The notes below the pieces were generated by a model, which saw only the letters and a program-made list of their open reading frames with translations, searched no databases and was not told the DNA's origin. From positions 62,001 through 126,000 of the forward strand of contig NZ_FUWZ01000002.1 of NCBI RefSeq assembly GCF_900167135.1: DNA of 64,000 nucleotides, written 5' to 3'. The translations under genes and the position numbers were made by a program. Numbering within the stretch: the stretch's first letter is position 1; each line of letters begins with the position of its first letter. This document shows, one piece after another, positions 15,964 to 24,472 of the stretch. The DNA is from Chitinophaga eiseniae (GTDB lineage Bacteria > Bacteroidota > Bacteroidia > Chitinophagales > Chitinophagaceae).

Positions 15964-16305
15964 TTATACTTTAGCTGCCTGCCGCAATAGTAAATCCCCC
16001 CAGTCATTCAGTTGCCACAACACTTTCACCAGCTCCGCTCCCAGTGCAGTAAGCCGGTACTCCACCCTGGGAGGCACTTCATTAAAACTTTCACGGGAGA
16101 TAATACCCGCAGCTTCCAGCTCTTTCAACTGCTGATTGAGTACCCGCCTGTCTACACGGCCAATACCCCGCAAAAACTCGCTGGGCCTCTTTTTCCCTTC
16201 ATTGATCTGCCACACGATAGGGATCTTCCACTTTCCGCTGATGGCATTAACAGCAAATTCCAGCGGGCAAATTTTTTCTTCAATAGCACGGTCCTTTGTC
16301 TTCAT
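15964..16305 (-). CDS. HxlR family winged-helix transcriptional regulator
   Basis: Small DNA-binding protein of 113 residues, the usual HxlR size. CPLEFAVNAISGKWKIPIVWQI is the typical opening, with the redox- or ligand-sensitive cysteine near the N-terminus, followed by RPSEFLRGIGRVDRRVLNQQLKELEAAGIISRE (recognition helix) and PPRVEYRLTALGAEL (wing and dimer helix). It is divergent from the AlkD-like gene with 116 bp between starts, so it may control that gene or itself. HxlR members often sense electrophiles. Confidence 0.92.
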   Translation of the reverse strand: MKTKDRAIEEKICPLEFAVNAISGKWKIPIVWQINEGKKRPSEFLRGIGRVDRRVLNQQLKELEAAGIISRESFNEVPPRVEYRLTALGAELVKVLWQLNDWGDLLLRQAAKV

Positions 16306-16347
16306 AAAATTGACTTTTTTGTCCCTATGGGATAAAAATATGCGGTA

Positions 16348-16378
16348 TTGTCCGGCTCCATTTGTTTTCTCACCTTTG
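16348..16378 (+). promoter_or_regulatory. Candidate promoter of the AlkD-like gene
   Basis: TTG at 16348-16350 and CACCTTTG at 16371-16378, 20 bp apart, fit the TTG / TAnnTTTG arrangement with one mismatch in the -7 box. The gene's ATG is at 16422. Confidence 0.5.
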
Positions 16379-16421
16379 CGAAAACAACAGGCCTGCCTGC
16401 ATATTATTCATTTTTACAAAC

Positions 16422-17234
16422 ATGGACAAACCCACCCGCAAAGGCGCCAGATCTACGAAGGACATCACGCCGGAAATACAACGCCAACTGAACAATGGGG
16501 AAACATCCTCGGTCAACCTGACCGAATGGCTGGCCGTAGACCAGCGGACATTACTCGCCCACCTGCTGCAACAGCTGGACCGGCAACAATATCTGAAGCC
16601 CGTACTGTCTGCTGCCGGCCAGCTAAAAAAACAGACGGTCAATACGCTCAACGAAGTTATCGGGACCACGCTTTTGTCACTGGCAACCACCCACCAGGAC
16701 CAGGAACTATTGGATAAGATGATGCAGCATCCGGCTGATATGGTGCGGTGCTGGGCCACCTATACCATCGGCCGCCATCCCGCGTTATCGCTGGCAGAAA
16801 AGCTGCAACGTATCCAGGTCTTTGCGGCCGATGATCATTTCGGGGTAAGAGAAATCTGCTGGATGGCTGTCCGGCCGGATATAGCCACACACGTAAAGGA
16901 AAGCATCACTATATTGTCCACCTGGACCGCCCACAACAATCCTTATGTCAGGAGGTTCGCCACAGAAGCCACCAGGCCCAGAGGCGTATGGTGCGAGCAT
17001 ATAGAAGTCCTCAAAAAAGAACCCTCACAGGCACTGGCAATACTGGAGCCGCTAAAAGCGGATGAAGCCCGGTATGTACAGGACAGTGTAGGCAACTGGC
17101 TCAACGATGCCGGTAAAACACGGCCCGATTTCGTACAGGCGCTCTGCCAGCGCTGGCAACAGGAAAGCGATAGCAAAGCGACCGCCTACATCGTCAAAAA
17201 AGCGCTACGCACCCTCACAAAAAAGACAGCATAA
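16422..17234 (+). CDS. DNA alkylation repair protein, AlkD-like HEAT-repeat fold (putative)
   Basis: Soluble, mostly helical protein of 270 residues from the ATG at 16422 (MDKPTRKGARSTKDI). The frame opens at 16362, but the upstream part overlaps the promoter. The helical repeats ADMVRCWATYTIGRHPALSLAEKLQRI, FGVREICWMAVRPDIATH and NPYVRRFATEATRPRGVWCEHIEVLKKEPSQALAILEPLKADEARYVQDSVGNWLNDAGKTRPDFVQALCQRW match the AlkC/AlkD-type DNA glycosylases: YVRRFATEATRPRGVW and VQDSVGNWLNDA are typical of the AlkC branch. These enzymes release N3- and N7-alkylated purines. It is divergent from an HxlR regulator. Confidence 0.85.
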   Translation: MDKPTRKGARSTKDITPEIQRQLNNGETSSVNLTEWLAVDQRTLLAHLLQQLDRQQYLKPVLSAAGQLKKQTVNTLNEVIGTTLLSLATTHQDQELLDKMMQHPADMVRCWATYTIGRHPALSLAEKLQRIQVFAADDHFGVREICWMAVRPDIATHVKESITILSTWTAHNNPYVRRFATEATRPRGVWCEHIEVLKKEPSQALAILEPLKADEARYVQDSVGNWLNDAGKTRPDFVQALCQRWQQESDSKATAYIVKKALRTLTKKTA

Positions 17235-17256
17235 CCTCCGCAGAAGTTATGCTGTC
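17225..17256 (-). terminator. Terminator for the minus-strand TonB receptor/PLC operon
   Basis: Arms GACAGCATAAC (17225-17235) and GTTATGCTGTC (17246-17256). Read on the minus strand it is followed by TTTTTT. It overlaps the last codons of the convergent AlkD-like gene. Confidence 0.75.
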
Positions 17257-17276
17257 ACCAGAGAAACAAACCCTGA

Positions 17277-18464
17277 TTATTTGCGGGCATTCACGGGATT
17301 AGGCTTTGCTTCCCCGCCTCCCGGCAGGGTCACAAAATACGGCGTGCCGTAACCATTCCCCGGCCGGAAAAAATCCGTGGAGATAATCTGGGCGCCGCTT
17401 CTAAATGCTGCATCGGCACGGGTATGGTCATTCACTTTCGCCTCATACGTTTCTATATCGGAGCGGGTCCTTACCAAAAAACCTTGCTGCACGGCCTGCT
17501 GTATCTCCTGCTGGCGTGTAATGGCATTGTCCAGCAGTAAAAACGCAGCATAACTGTCCTGTGGCTGCGACTGCATAAACATCACCCGGCCTTCCAGGTT
17601 AGGCCTGTTCTTAGCATAGTCGGACGTAAGGTTCATACCAGCCGTGGAAGGCAGCAGCAGGAAAACAAATTTTCCGCGGGCGGCTTTTACGGTCGGCCAG
17701 TTTTTTGCCAGCACCGCCTCACGCAGTGTAGGAAACCTGCCGTGTACATCGTCAGGTGTAATCAGTTTGTCCCTCCCCAATTGCGCAAGCACCTCCTGGT
17801 CTAAGGCATCGAAAGCCTTTTCGTCAAAAGGCAATACCTCCGCAGCTCCGGGGAACAACGGGATACCTTTGTCTTTTGCTTCAATCATCACATAGATCGG
17901 AAAGTGGCCGGGATGAGCGTCGGACCAGGAGCGCATAGCCGCCAGCGCGCCTTTGAAGGTAGTATAGTGCGTGCGGAAATCAATATCTGCCATGTGCAAC
18001 ACTTTGAAGCCCGGCTTGTCCAGGTCAGTGGTATCAAAAGGCGCGAGGTCCGTCACACCTTTCCGGCGCAGCACCTGGTAGGCCGCAGGATGGTTAAACC
18101 GGTTACCGGTAGGATCGTTATACACATCTATCTCGATACTCCTGATACCCGCGTCCAGCTGTACATCAAACGGAGGATGATTGTAATGCAGTCCTTCGCT
18201 CATCTTTACTTTGTTGGGATGAAACTCCTGGAAAGCGGCCAGTTGTTCTTTCGGCATGCTTTTCATATACGTCTCTCCCATTTTTTCAAAGACGGGATCA
18301 ATCAAAGCCAGCACGGAGGAATCCACCGGACGGGCGTAACTGTTATGTGTGCCCAGTACCTGCACCTGGTTTATTTTGAGCTTGTCCAGCGACTGCGCAC
18401 TGCAAACGGTGGTAACACAGGCCATCAGCATTGTCCCCAATGCATGGGTAATATTTATTCTCAT
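17277..18464 (-). CDS. Ca2+-dependent phosphoinositide-specific phospholipase C-like exported protein
   Basis: Exported protein of 395 residues of the bacterial PI-PLC-like phosphodiesterase family. A signal peptide (residues 1-23, ending VCSA) is followed by the TIM-barrel opening INQVQVLGTHNSYARPV (first catalytic His in GTHNSY), LDAGIRSIEIDVYNDPTG (metal-binding E and D), and VLHMADIDFRTHYTTF (second His). IYVMIEAKDKG continues the barrel, and FRSGAQIISTDFFRP is the usual C-terminal signature. It is probably periplasmic or surface-bound. It begins 20 bp after the stop of the TonB receptor, so the two form an operon. The receptor may take up the product of the hydrolysis; the true substrate is not known. 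Confidence 0.88.
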   Translation of the reverse strand: MRINITHALGTMLMACVTTVCSAQSLDKLKINQVQVLGTHNSYARPVDSSVLALIDPVFEKMGETYMKSMPKEQLAAFQEFHPNKVKMSEGLHYNHPPFDVQLDAGIRSIEIDVYNDPTGNRFNHPAAYQVLRRKGVTDLAPFDTTDLDKPGFKVLHMADIDFRTHYTTFKGALAAMRSWSDAHPGHFPIYVMIEAKDKGIPLFPGAAEVLPFDEKAFDALDQEVLAQLGRDKLITPDDVHGRFPTLREAVLAKNWPTVKAARGKFVFLLLPSTAGMNLTSDYAKNRPNLEGRVMFMQSQPQDSYAAFLLLDNAITRQQEIQQAVQQGFLVRTRSDIETYEAKVNDHTRADAAFRSGAQIISTDFFRPGNGYGTPYFVTLPGGGEAKPNPVNARK

Positions 18465-18484
18465 CGTTAATCGTTTTTTTGTCT

Positions 18485-21271
18485 TTAGAAAATTTTAACG
18501 CTCACGCCTATCTGTCCGCGGAGCGAATACCATTCGGCTTGCTCCACGCGATCAAAAGTGCCGTGGTAATAGCGTACCGGCGCGTTGGTGATATTATTCA
18601 GTTCGAGGAATGTCCTGATCTTCGGCGTAATGGCATAAGAAGCGGAAAAGTCGACCGTGAAGTTCTCTGCATACCAGCGGTAATGGTCCGGGCCGGCAGC
18701 CTGACGGATTACATCCAGGTATTTACCTTTGTAGTTGCCCGCTATCCTCGTCATTAACTTTCCGTATTCATACAAGAGCGAGGCGTTGAAGATATGTTTG
18801 GCCTGTTTGGGGATCACACTGTTGTCTTCCACCTTTTCGTTGTTCACAAACCGGGGGATTTTCACGCGGGAATCGGTGTAGGTATAGTTGACATCCACGC
18901 CAAAGCCTTTCCAGAAGCCAGGCAGTCCGGTGAACCGTTTCACAAAGCCAGCTTCGACACCTGCCAGCCAAGCCCCTTGCAGGTTCTGGGGTTCGCTCAC
19001 GGTATACTGTATACCATTGATATTTTCAGAAGACTGGTTCGTATATACCAGGTCGGTTAGTTTTTTGTAGAACACGCCTGCATTAACCATGCCGATACCA
19101 CCGAAATAGTGTTCGGCCATCAGGTCGAAATTATTGGCAAACGTGGGTTTCAGGGCCGCGTTGCCCCGGGTGATGAGTTTATTGGCATCGTCCTGCGTAG
19201 TGCCGGGGTTCAGGTTATTGAAATCCGCGCGGGCAAAGCTGCGGGTATAAGCCACCCGCAGTATATCCTTCTCCGTTAGCTGGTATTTTACATGCAACAT
19301 CGGCAGGAAAGCGTTGTAGCTATTGTCCTGTGTAAGGGTCGTTACCTGCTTGCCGTTCACTTTGCTGCCATTGAAAGTCACCTTGTTGTACTCATTGCGG
19401 ATACCGCCGGTCAGCATCAGTTTATCGGACACTTTGTATTCCCCCATCACGTAAAGCGCATATACGTTTTCCACACCGCTGAAGTACTTGGTGGCGCCGG
19501 ATGCATTGGTAGCAGAATCCACCTGGAAGGGATACAGTTTATACCGGCTGATACCTTCCGGCGTAACCAGCGATTGCAGATTACCCAGTGCCATCTGATC
19601 GATGATCACGTTGTTGTAGGGTGAATGGATTTCAGACAGGAAGCCGCCGTTGTAAGGGAAAGGTTCGGTGCCGAGGCTGGCCATGGACGGCGCCGCGCCC
19701 TGCATACCTGCGATGTATATGTTATAAGGCGACTGCACCACTTTGTCTTTGTGAATGAACTTACCACCGAATTTCAGCAGGAGCTTTTCTGACGGGGTAT
19801 ATTTTAAATTAAAACTGAAACGTTTGTTCTCCTCCCAGTTAGTGGCGCGTAGCATGATCACCTGCGACAGTTTCATGGCATCGGCAGTGATGGGGGTATT
19901 GGCCGATATATGCGGTAATACGGCGTCAATCACGTCACCCTTTCCGTCGGGGGCGTCCATGGCGAGGTACTTTTTACCATCGGCCGCGAGGCCTTCATAA
20001 GCAACTGCCTGCTGGAAAGTGGCCATAGGGTAGTATCCCGGATCTTTAAACCGGAACTTCGATTTATCCATGCTGGCAGCCCAGTCCAGCATGAGCTTTC
20101 CGGAGAAAACAGACTGACCGCTTAATTCGCCGGAATACAGGTCGGTGAAATAATTGGAGGCGCGGTCTGTGATGGTAGCGTTTTTATTGTTGAAATAGAA
20201 ATAGGTCTCGCGTACGTTCTGTCCGTCGAGGAAGGAACTGTAGATACCTCTGAACTGAATCTTGTGCCGGTCGTTGAATTTATATTCCAGGCCGGCATTC
20301 AGGCCGGTGGTTTTCCGGTGGGCGATGTAGTCGCGCAGCTGCAGATCGGTGATGGAATACGACTGTTTTTCGTTCGGGTTGGCGAAGTCGTAGTTCATAT
20401 TGTAGCGGTCCTGTGCAGCGGTGCGGTCCCAGATAACGGCAGATACGATGAAGCCCAGTTTGCCTTTCAGGAGGCGGTCGCCATAAACGACGGACGCGTT
20501 GTAGGAACCTTTGCGGGCCTGGTCGCCATACCCGCCGGCGGCGTTGATCCGCAGCATCCGGGACAGCGGCGCCGCCCTGGTGATGAAATTGATGGACCCG
20601 CCGATGGCATCCCCTTCCATATCGGGGGTGATGGCTTTGGACAGCTGTACGTATTCTATCAGTTCTGAAGGGAAGATATCCATCTGGATACGGCGGTCGG
20701 TATAATCCAGGCTGGCGGTGGGCAGGCGGTTACCATTCAGCAGGGTGGCGCTCCACTGAATGGGTGTGCCGCGTACAGATACATAACGTCCTTCACCCTG
20801 GTCCCGTTCAATGGAAACGCCCTGGATACGCTGCACCGCTTCTGCTGCATTGCGGTCCGGCAATTTACCGATAGCATCGGCGGCCAGTACTTCCATAATG
20901 CCCGGCGCATTTTTTTTGATGCTGATGGCCCGTATCTGTGAACCGGCGGAAGCGCCTTTCACCACCACTTCGCCCAGCACATCGTTGGCAGGCTCCATCA
21001 TAATGGCGCCCAGCTGGTTCAATCCCGGTTTGACATCTACCTCAATTATTTTAATGGCAAACCCTACGTAGTTGATTTTAAGTGTCACTTTCCCGGTTTT
21101 CCGGAGGGTGAAGTTAAACACCCCGGAAAGATCGGTCTGCGTTCCGGCGCCATCGATGACGATAGTCGCAGAAGGCAATGGTCCCTCTTTGGATAAAATA
21201 CTCCCCCGGATCTGCTGTGCCGTACAGAAAACAGGCAGGAGTAAAATCAGTAATAAAAGCCGGCTGCTCAT
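18485..21271 (-). CDS. TonB-dependent receptor with carboxypeptidase-like N-terminal domain
   Basis: Outer-membrane receptor of 928 residues. Signal peptide (LLLLILLLPVFCTAQQ), then a carboxypeptidase-regulatory-like domain (GSILSKEGPLPSATIVIDGAGTQTDLSGVFNFTL), plug with GKLPDRNAAEAVQRIQGVSIERDQGEGRYVSVRGTP, and a long barrel ending in VSVKIF. The DRNAAEAVQRIQGVSIERD form marks the non-SusC class of receptors, which do not need SusD. The PI-PLC-like enzyme follows directly, and a membrane-bound AraC regulator lies 121 bp upstream in the same direction. The set suggests capture of a phosphorus- or inositol-containing ligand, which is inference. Confidence 0.93.
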   Translation of the reverse strand: MSSRLLLLILLLPVFCTAQQIRGSILSKEGPLPSATIVIDGAGTQTDLSGVFNFTLRKTGKVTLKINYVGFAIKIIEVDVKPGLNQLGAIMMEPANDVLGEVVVKGASAGSQIRAISIKKNAPGIMEVLAADAIGKLPDRNAAEAVQRIQGVSIERDQGEGRYVSVRGTPIQWSATLLNGNRLPTASLDYTDRRIQMDIFPSELIEYVQLSKAITPDMEGDAIGGSINFITRAAPLSRMLRINAAGGYGDQARKGSYNASVVYGDRLLKGKLGFIVSAVIWDRTAAQDRYNMNYDFANPNEKQSYSITDLQLRDYIAHRKTTGLNAGLEYKFNDRHKIQFRGIYSSFLDGQNVRETYFYFNNKNATITDRASNYFTDLYSGELSGQSVFSGKLMLDWAASMDKSKFRFKDPGYYPMATFQQAVAYEGLAADGKKYLAMDAPDGKGDVIDAVLPHISANTPITADAMKLSQVIMLRATNWEENKRFSFNLKYTPSEKLLLKFGGKFIHKDKVVQSPYNIYIAGMQGAAPSMASLGTEPFPYNGGFLSEIHSPYNNVIIDQMALGNLQSLVTPEGISRYKLYPFQVDSATNASGATKYFSGVENVYALYVMGEYKVSDKLMLTGGIRNEYNKVTFNGSKVNGKQVTTLTQDNSYNAFLPMLHVKYQLTEKDILRVAYTRSFARADFNNLNPGTTQDDANKLITRGNAALKPTFANNFDLMAEHYFGGIGMVNAGVFYKKLTDLVYTNQSSENINGIQYTVSEPQNLQGAWLAGVEAGFVKRFTGLPGFWKGFGVDVNYTYTDSRVKIPRFVNNEKVEDNSVIPKQAKHIFNASLLYEYGKLMTRIAGNYKGKYLDVIRQAAGPDHYRWYAENFTVDFSASYAITPKIRTFLELNNITNAPVRYYHGTFDRVEQAEWYSLRGQIGVSVKIF

Positions 21272-21392
21272 GTGCGAAAAATATTTTCCGCAAAGGTGGG
21301 CCGGAGGCTGGTGGTAGTCGTCCTTGTAGATAAATCCGTACGACTTTATAGATCGGCAGAAACAAGCAGCCTTATTATTAATTAAAAATCAA

Positions 21393-22610
21393 TTACTTAT
21401 GAAATATTACGGAATTGTTATCTCCTGCTGTCAGCGCACTTTTCACAACACTCTCTACAGTCACTACCATCGTATTTTTACTTTTCATATAGGCGGAAGG
21501 GGTAGTACCGGTCACTTTTTTGAAGTATTGGTTGAACGAAGATTTCGAATGAAAACCCGCTTCAAATGCTAAGGAAAGGATGTTAGGTGTTTCTTTGTCC
21601 TCCCGGCATTTATTTAGCAGTTTCACCACCTCGCGGATCCTGTATTCGTTGACAAACTGGTAAAAGGACTGTCCGAGGTACTGGTTGAGCGTTTCCGAAA
21701 GATGGTGCCGGGATATCTCCATAGCGGCGGCGAGTTTATCCAGCGTCAGTTCAGGGTCTTTATAGGCCGCTTTTTCGTACATCCACTGTTTTACCTGCGC
21801 AGCAATGCCAGCCTGTTGATCCGCAGACAACACCGATTTACGGGGCAGCTGCGGCGCATCGGCTACCGGCTCTTCTTCAGTGGCGGCGGCTGCTGGCGGA
21901 GTATCTTGCAGCAGTGGCAGTGAGGTACCGGTATCCATTAAAAATAAAATCCTCACCCTGCCGATAGCCAGGCAGATACTCAGCAATGAGATGTAGGTAA
22001 ATATTCTTCCCCACAGATGGCTGTCCATGATAAACCGGGAGGCAGGCGGCAGGTAATTATTGACGGTCAGTACCACGCTAAAAAATGCTGTCCCTAAAAA
22101 GACGATTGCCATCCACCGTACCAGCTGTATCTCCGAACGCCAGAAAACCGGTATACACCGGGCTTCCCGCAGCGATAAGATACCATACAGGGGGAATGAG
22201 ACCATGGCCGTGTATCCCACTGCCTGATTATAATAAATGATAGCGGGCGGTGTTTTGCCATCGTGGGCGATAATGTAACCGGCGATGGCGAAGTAGGCCA
22301 CAGCCGCGACCATTGCCGGCAGAAAATGGAGGTAGTTTCTCCACCTGGCCTGCTGATATCTTCCGGAAAGATGGGTGGTATACATCCACAATACCGGCGC
22401 GTACATCAGCGTAATGAAGGTGTAATACTGCTTGTGGATTTCCGCATGGGGGAACAAGGTATGTAGCATGAAACCCGCTCCCAGGTGGACAAACACCAAT
22501 ATTAAAAACCAGCTCAATATATTATCGGAAGATCTTTTCCTATGATGGATAACGAATATGCTGAACACCACCAACGCCTGAAAGGCGCCCAGTAAAATAA
22601 TATACTTCAT
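21393..22610 (-). CDS. AraC family regulator with N-terminal membrane domain
   Basis: Protein of 405 residues: seven or so hydrophobic helices over the first 235 residues (starting MKYIILLGAFQALVVFSIFVIHH), a Pro/Ala/Glu-rich linker (about residues 240-270), then an AraC DNA-binding domain. The latter has both helix-turn-helix units, LTLDKLAAAMEISRHHLSETLNQYLGQSFYQFVNEYRIREVVKLL and NILSLAFEAGFHSKSSFNQYFKKVTGTTPSAYMK. This membrane-anchored layout is common in Bacteroidota. It presumably senses an envelope or membrane signal. Its position ahead of the TonB receptor/PLC pair on the same strand makes it the likely regulator. Confidence 0.93.
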   Translation of the reverse strand: MKYIILLGAFQALVVFSIFVIHHRKRSSDNILSWFLILVFVHLGAGFMLHTLFPHAEIHKQYYTFITLMYAPVLWMYTTHLSGRYQQARWRNYLHFLPAMVAAVAYFAIAGYIIAHDGKTPPAIIYYNQAVGYTAMVSFPLYGILSLREARCIPVFWRSEIQLVRWMAIVFLGTAFFSVVLTVNNYLPPASRFIMDSHLWGRIFTYISLLSICLAIGRVRILFLMDTGTSLPLLQDTPPAAAATEEEPVADAPQLPRKSVLSADQQAGIAAQVKQWMYEKAAYKDPELTLDKLAAAMEISRHHLSETLNQYLGQSFYQFVNEYRIREVVKLLNKCREDKETPNILSLAFEAGFHSKSSFNQYFKKVTGTTPSAYMKSKNTMVVTVESVVKSALTAGDNNSVIFHK

Positions 22611-22679
22611 AACACCCCTGTTTATATGATTTCGGGGGTGAAGCTACATAACCACTATTAAGAAATTATTACCAGTCGC

Positions 22680-23669
22680 TCAGGGTTGTTCCGGCGCCGG
22701 TTGACGGAGTACGGCGTAACGGTCCAACAGTATACTTCCCATTGTTTCCCAGTCGGACGCCTGTTCCCGGATACCGAGCATACCGGCGATCGTGGAAAAG
22801 ATGTCCGCCTTTGTTTTTCCTGCTTTCCGGAGATGTTGTACCGAAGCGGCGCCTTCCGACTTGGAGAGTTTTCTGTCGGGCGCTTCCATCAGAAGCGAGT
22901 GATGGTAAAAGGTAGTGCGGCTGAAACGGTCCATAGCGACTGTTTCGGCGAGGTATAGTTGCGCCAGCGTGGAGTCCCGGAGGTCTTCCCCCCGGACGAT
23001 AAGATCAACGCCGAAGTAGTCATCATCCACCACGGAAGCCAGCTGGTAAGCAGCATGACCGTCTTTTTTCCGCACTACGAAATGCCGTTGTTCCGCCGGC
23101 AGTACCACCGGCAGCGCGCCTTTGTCCGTATGCATATGCAGCGGCAGCGGTGTTTCCGTATTGATGCGCCAGCAGACATCCGGTTGGTCCCATGGCAGGC
23201 CGCGGTGGAGGCAATGGCCATCATAGACGCCGCCTGTCTGTTGTAACCGCGACCGGCTGCAGTCGCAGGCAAAAAGTTTGCCCTGTGCCTTCAACGCTTC
23301 CAGCGCCTGCTGGTACAGTGCTTCCCGGTGCAGCTGTGACCATTGGCGGTGCAGGTCATCCGGTGTACGGGGACCTTCTTCCCAGGGTATTTCCAGGAAA
23401 TGCAACGTGTCGAAGATATCCTGCACATATTCCGGACGTACCCGTTGCTGGTCCATGTCATCGATGCGCAACAGGATGGCAGCGCCGGTACGGCGGGCCA
23501 GCGTGGCTGTCAGCACAAACGAAAACACATTGCCCAGATGCAGGAAACCGCTGGGCGTAGGCGCAATGCGGGTTTTACGATGCGCCGGGTATGACTGGCT
23601 GTAGAGGGTCTTTTCTATGTGGAAGCTGTTTTGCGCAAAAATAACATGTCTTTGCATTTTGCGCTTCAT
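22680..23669 (-). CDS. gluQRS: Glutamyl-Q tRNA(Asp) synthetase
   Basis: Enzyme that attaches glutamate to queuosine at position 34 of tRNA-Asp. It has 329 residues and is a shortened glutamyl-tRNA synthetase lacking an anticodon-binding domain, as expected. Class I motifs are IAPTPSGFLHLGNVFSF (HIGH-type HLGN) and DRKLSKSEGAAS (KMSKS-type KLSKS). The zinc site typical of GluQ-RS is present: CxC in FACDCSRS and Y-x-x-x-C in GVYDGHC. The N-terminal 30 residues before RKTRIAPTPSG are longer than usual; an ATG at 23657 is an alternative start. The gene is head to head with tRNA-Asp(GUC), the substrate of the enzyme. Confidence 0.9.
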   Translation of the reverse strand: MKRKMQRHVIFAQNSFHIEKTLYSQSYPAHRKTRIAPTPSGFLHLGNVFSFVLTATLARRTGAAILLRIDDMDQQRVRPEYVQDIFDTLHFLEIPWEEGPRTPDDLHRQWSQLHREALYQQALEALKAQGKLFACDCSRSRLQQTGGVYDGHCLHRGLPWDQPDVCWRINTETPLPLHMHTDKGALPVVLPAEQRHFVVRKKDGHAAYQLASVVDDDYFGVDLIVRGEDLRDSTLAQLYLAETVAMDRFSRTTFYHHSLLMEAPDRKLSKSEGAASVQHLRKAGKTKADIFSTIAGMLGIREQASDWETMGSILLDRYAVLRQPAPEQP

Positions 23670-23713
23670 AAAATGAAGACGGCTAATACCCGAAAAAATT
23701 TTTCATCAATTTG

Positions 23714-23745
23714 TTGGAAAATAAAAAAAGAAATCTTTACCTTCG
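23714..23745 (+). promoter_or_regulatory. Promoter of tRNA-Asp
   Basis: TTG at 23714-23716 and TACCTTCG at 23738-23745, 21 bp apart, match the TTG / TAnnTTTG arrangement with one substitution. The tRNA begins 18 bp later. Confidence 0.65.
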
Positions 23746-23763
23746 CACTCCCTTAGGGGAAGA

Positions 23764-23837
23764 GGATTGGTAGTTCAGTCGGTTAGAATGCCGCCCTGTC
23801 ACGGCGGAGGTCGCGGGTTCGAGTCCCGTCCAGTCCG
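23764..23837 (+). tRNA. tRNA-Asp (anticodon GTC)
   Basis: A 74-base cloverleaf. The acceptor stem GGATTGG pairs with CCAGTCC with one G-U pair. The anticodon stem-loop CCGCC-CTGTCAC-GGCGG shows anticodon GTC, and the T arm GCGGGTTCGAGTCCCGT is standard. The discriminator base is G, correct for Asp. CCA is not encoded. The gene forms the boundary of the AT-rich island to its right. Confidence 0.97.
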
Positions 23838-23843
23838 CAAAGA

Positions 23844-23878
23844 GGGACAAATCATCATCAATATGATTTGTCCCTTTT
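23844..23878 (+). terminator. Terminator of tRNA-Asp
   Basis: Arms GGGACAAATCAT (23844-23855) and ATGATTTGTCCC (23863-23874), 7-base loop, then TTTT. Confidence 0.85.
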
Positions 23879-23883
23879 GCATT

Positions 23884-24472
23884 TTCGGGGGTATTGCCCG
23901 ACAGGTGGGCGATGAGTGCGAATACTTCATTTACTTTTCCGGTTCGAAGTGCCTCATTTTTGCGATCATAGACGATTCCTTCAGGAAATATGAGTTTTTG
24001 TAATTTCTCTTTCATACCCGCATCACTGGAATGCCACACCATAGGCAATTTAGAAGAAAGTGACAACGCATATTGAATAGCTTCTTCCGGGTTCGAAATG
24101 CCTAGCTTACATTTATCCAGTTGCGCGGCTATATTTTCACGTTCCTTAATATAACGAGGATAAATTTTATCAAAAGTTTCCTGGCTCATCTCCTTTAGCA
24201 CAAAACGGCTTTCCTCCAGACCATCTATCTTTTTATTTATTTCCCTTAACTGGCTGGTTAGAATGCCTTGTTGTTCCAGGTTACCCTTATTCATTTCGTT
24301 ATATTCTGCAATAAGCACTGATTTTAATGGCTCCATTAGTTCCTCCTGCACACAATACCGGTCCAATAGCTCCTCAAACAGTTCATGCATTCGTTTCGCA
24401 CTTTTATTGCACTTACAACCATCTGTCCGGCATTTATAATACCATAGCCCTTTGGCTTTCACCACATACCCT
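23884..24472 (-). other. Serine recombinase C-terminal remnant fused in frame to the helicase gene
   Basis: The encoded segment has a half zinc ribbon (GLWYYKCRTDGCKCNKSAKRMHELF) and a long coiled coil ending KLQKLIFPEGIVYDRKNEALRTGKVNEVFALIAHLSG. This is the usual C-terminus of large Bacteroidota serine recombinases. The resolvase catalytic domain and the first CxxC of the ribbon are missing, so it cannot recombine DNA. Confidence 0.7.
23918..23963. repeat. 46-bp direct repeat, copy A (recombinase 3' end)
   Basis: Starts GCGAATACTTCATTTACTTT. It matches 28001-28046 with two mismatches and encodes KNEALRTGKVNEVFA on the minus strand. Confidence 0.8.

Noticed and set aside
23737..23880. C-terminal tail WTGLEPATSAVTGRH of the primase/helicase frame
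   Set aside because: It is only the antisense translation of tRNA-Asp and flank, not a protein domain.
23767..24003. Plus-strand open frame starting inside tRNA-Asp
   Set aside because: It begins within the tRNA and passes through its terminator; no protein features.
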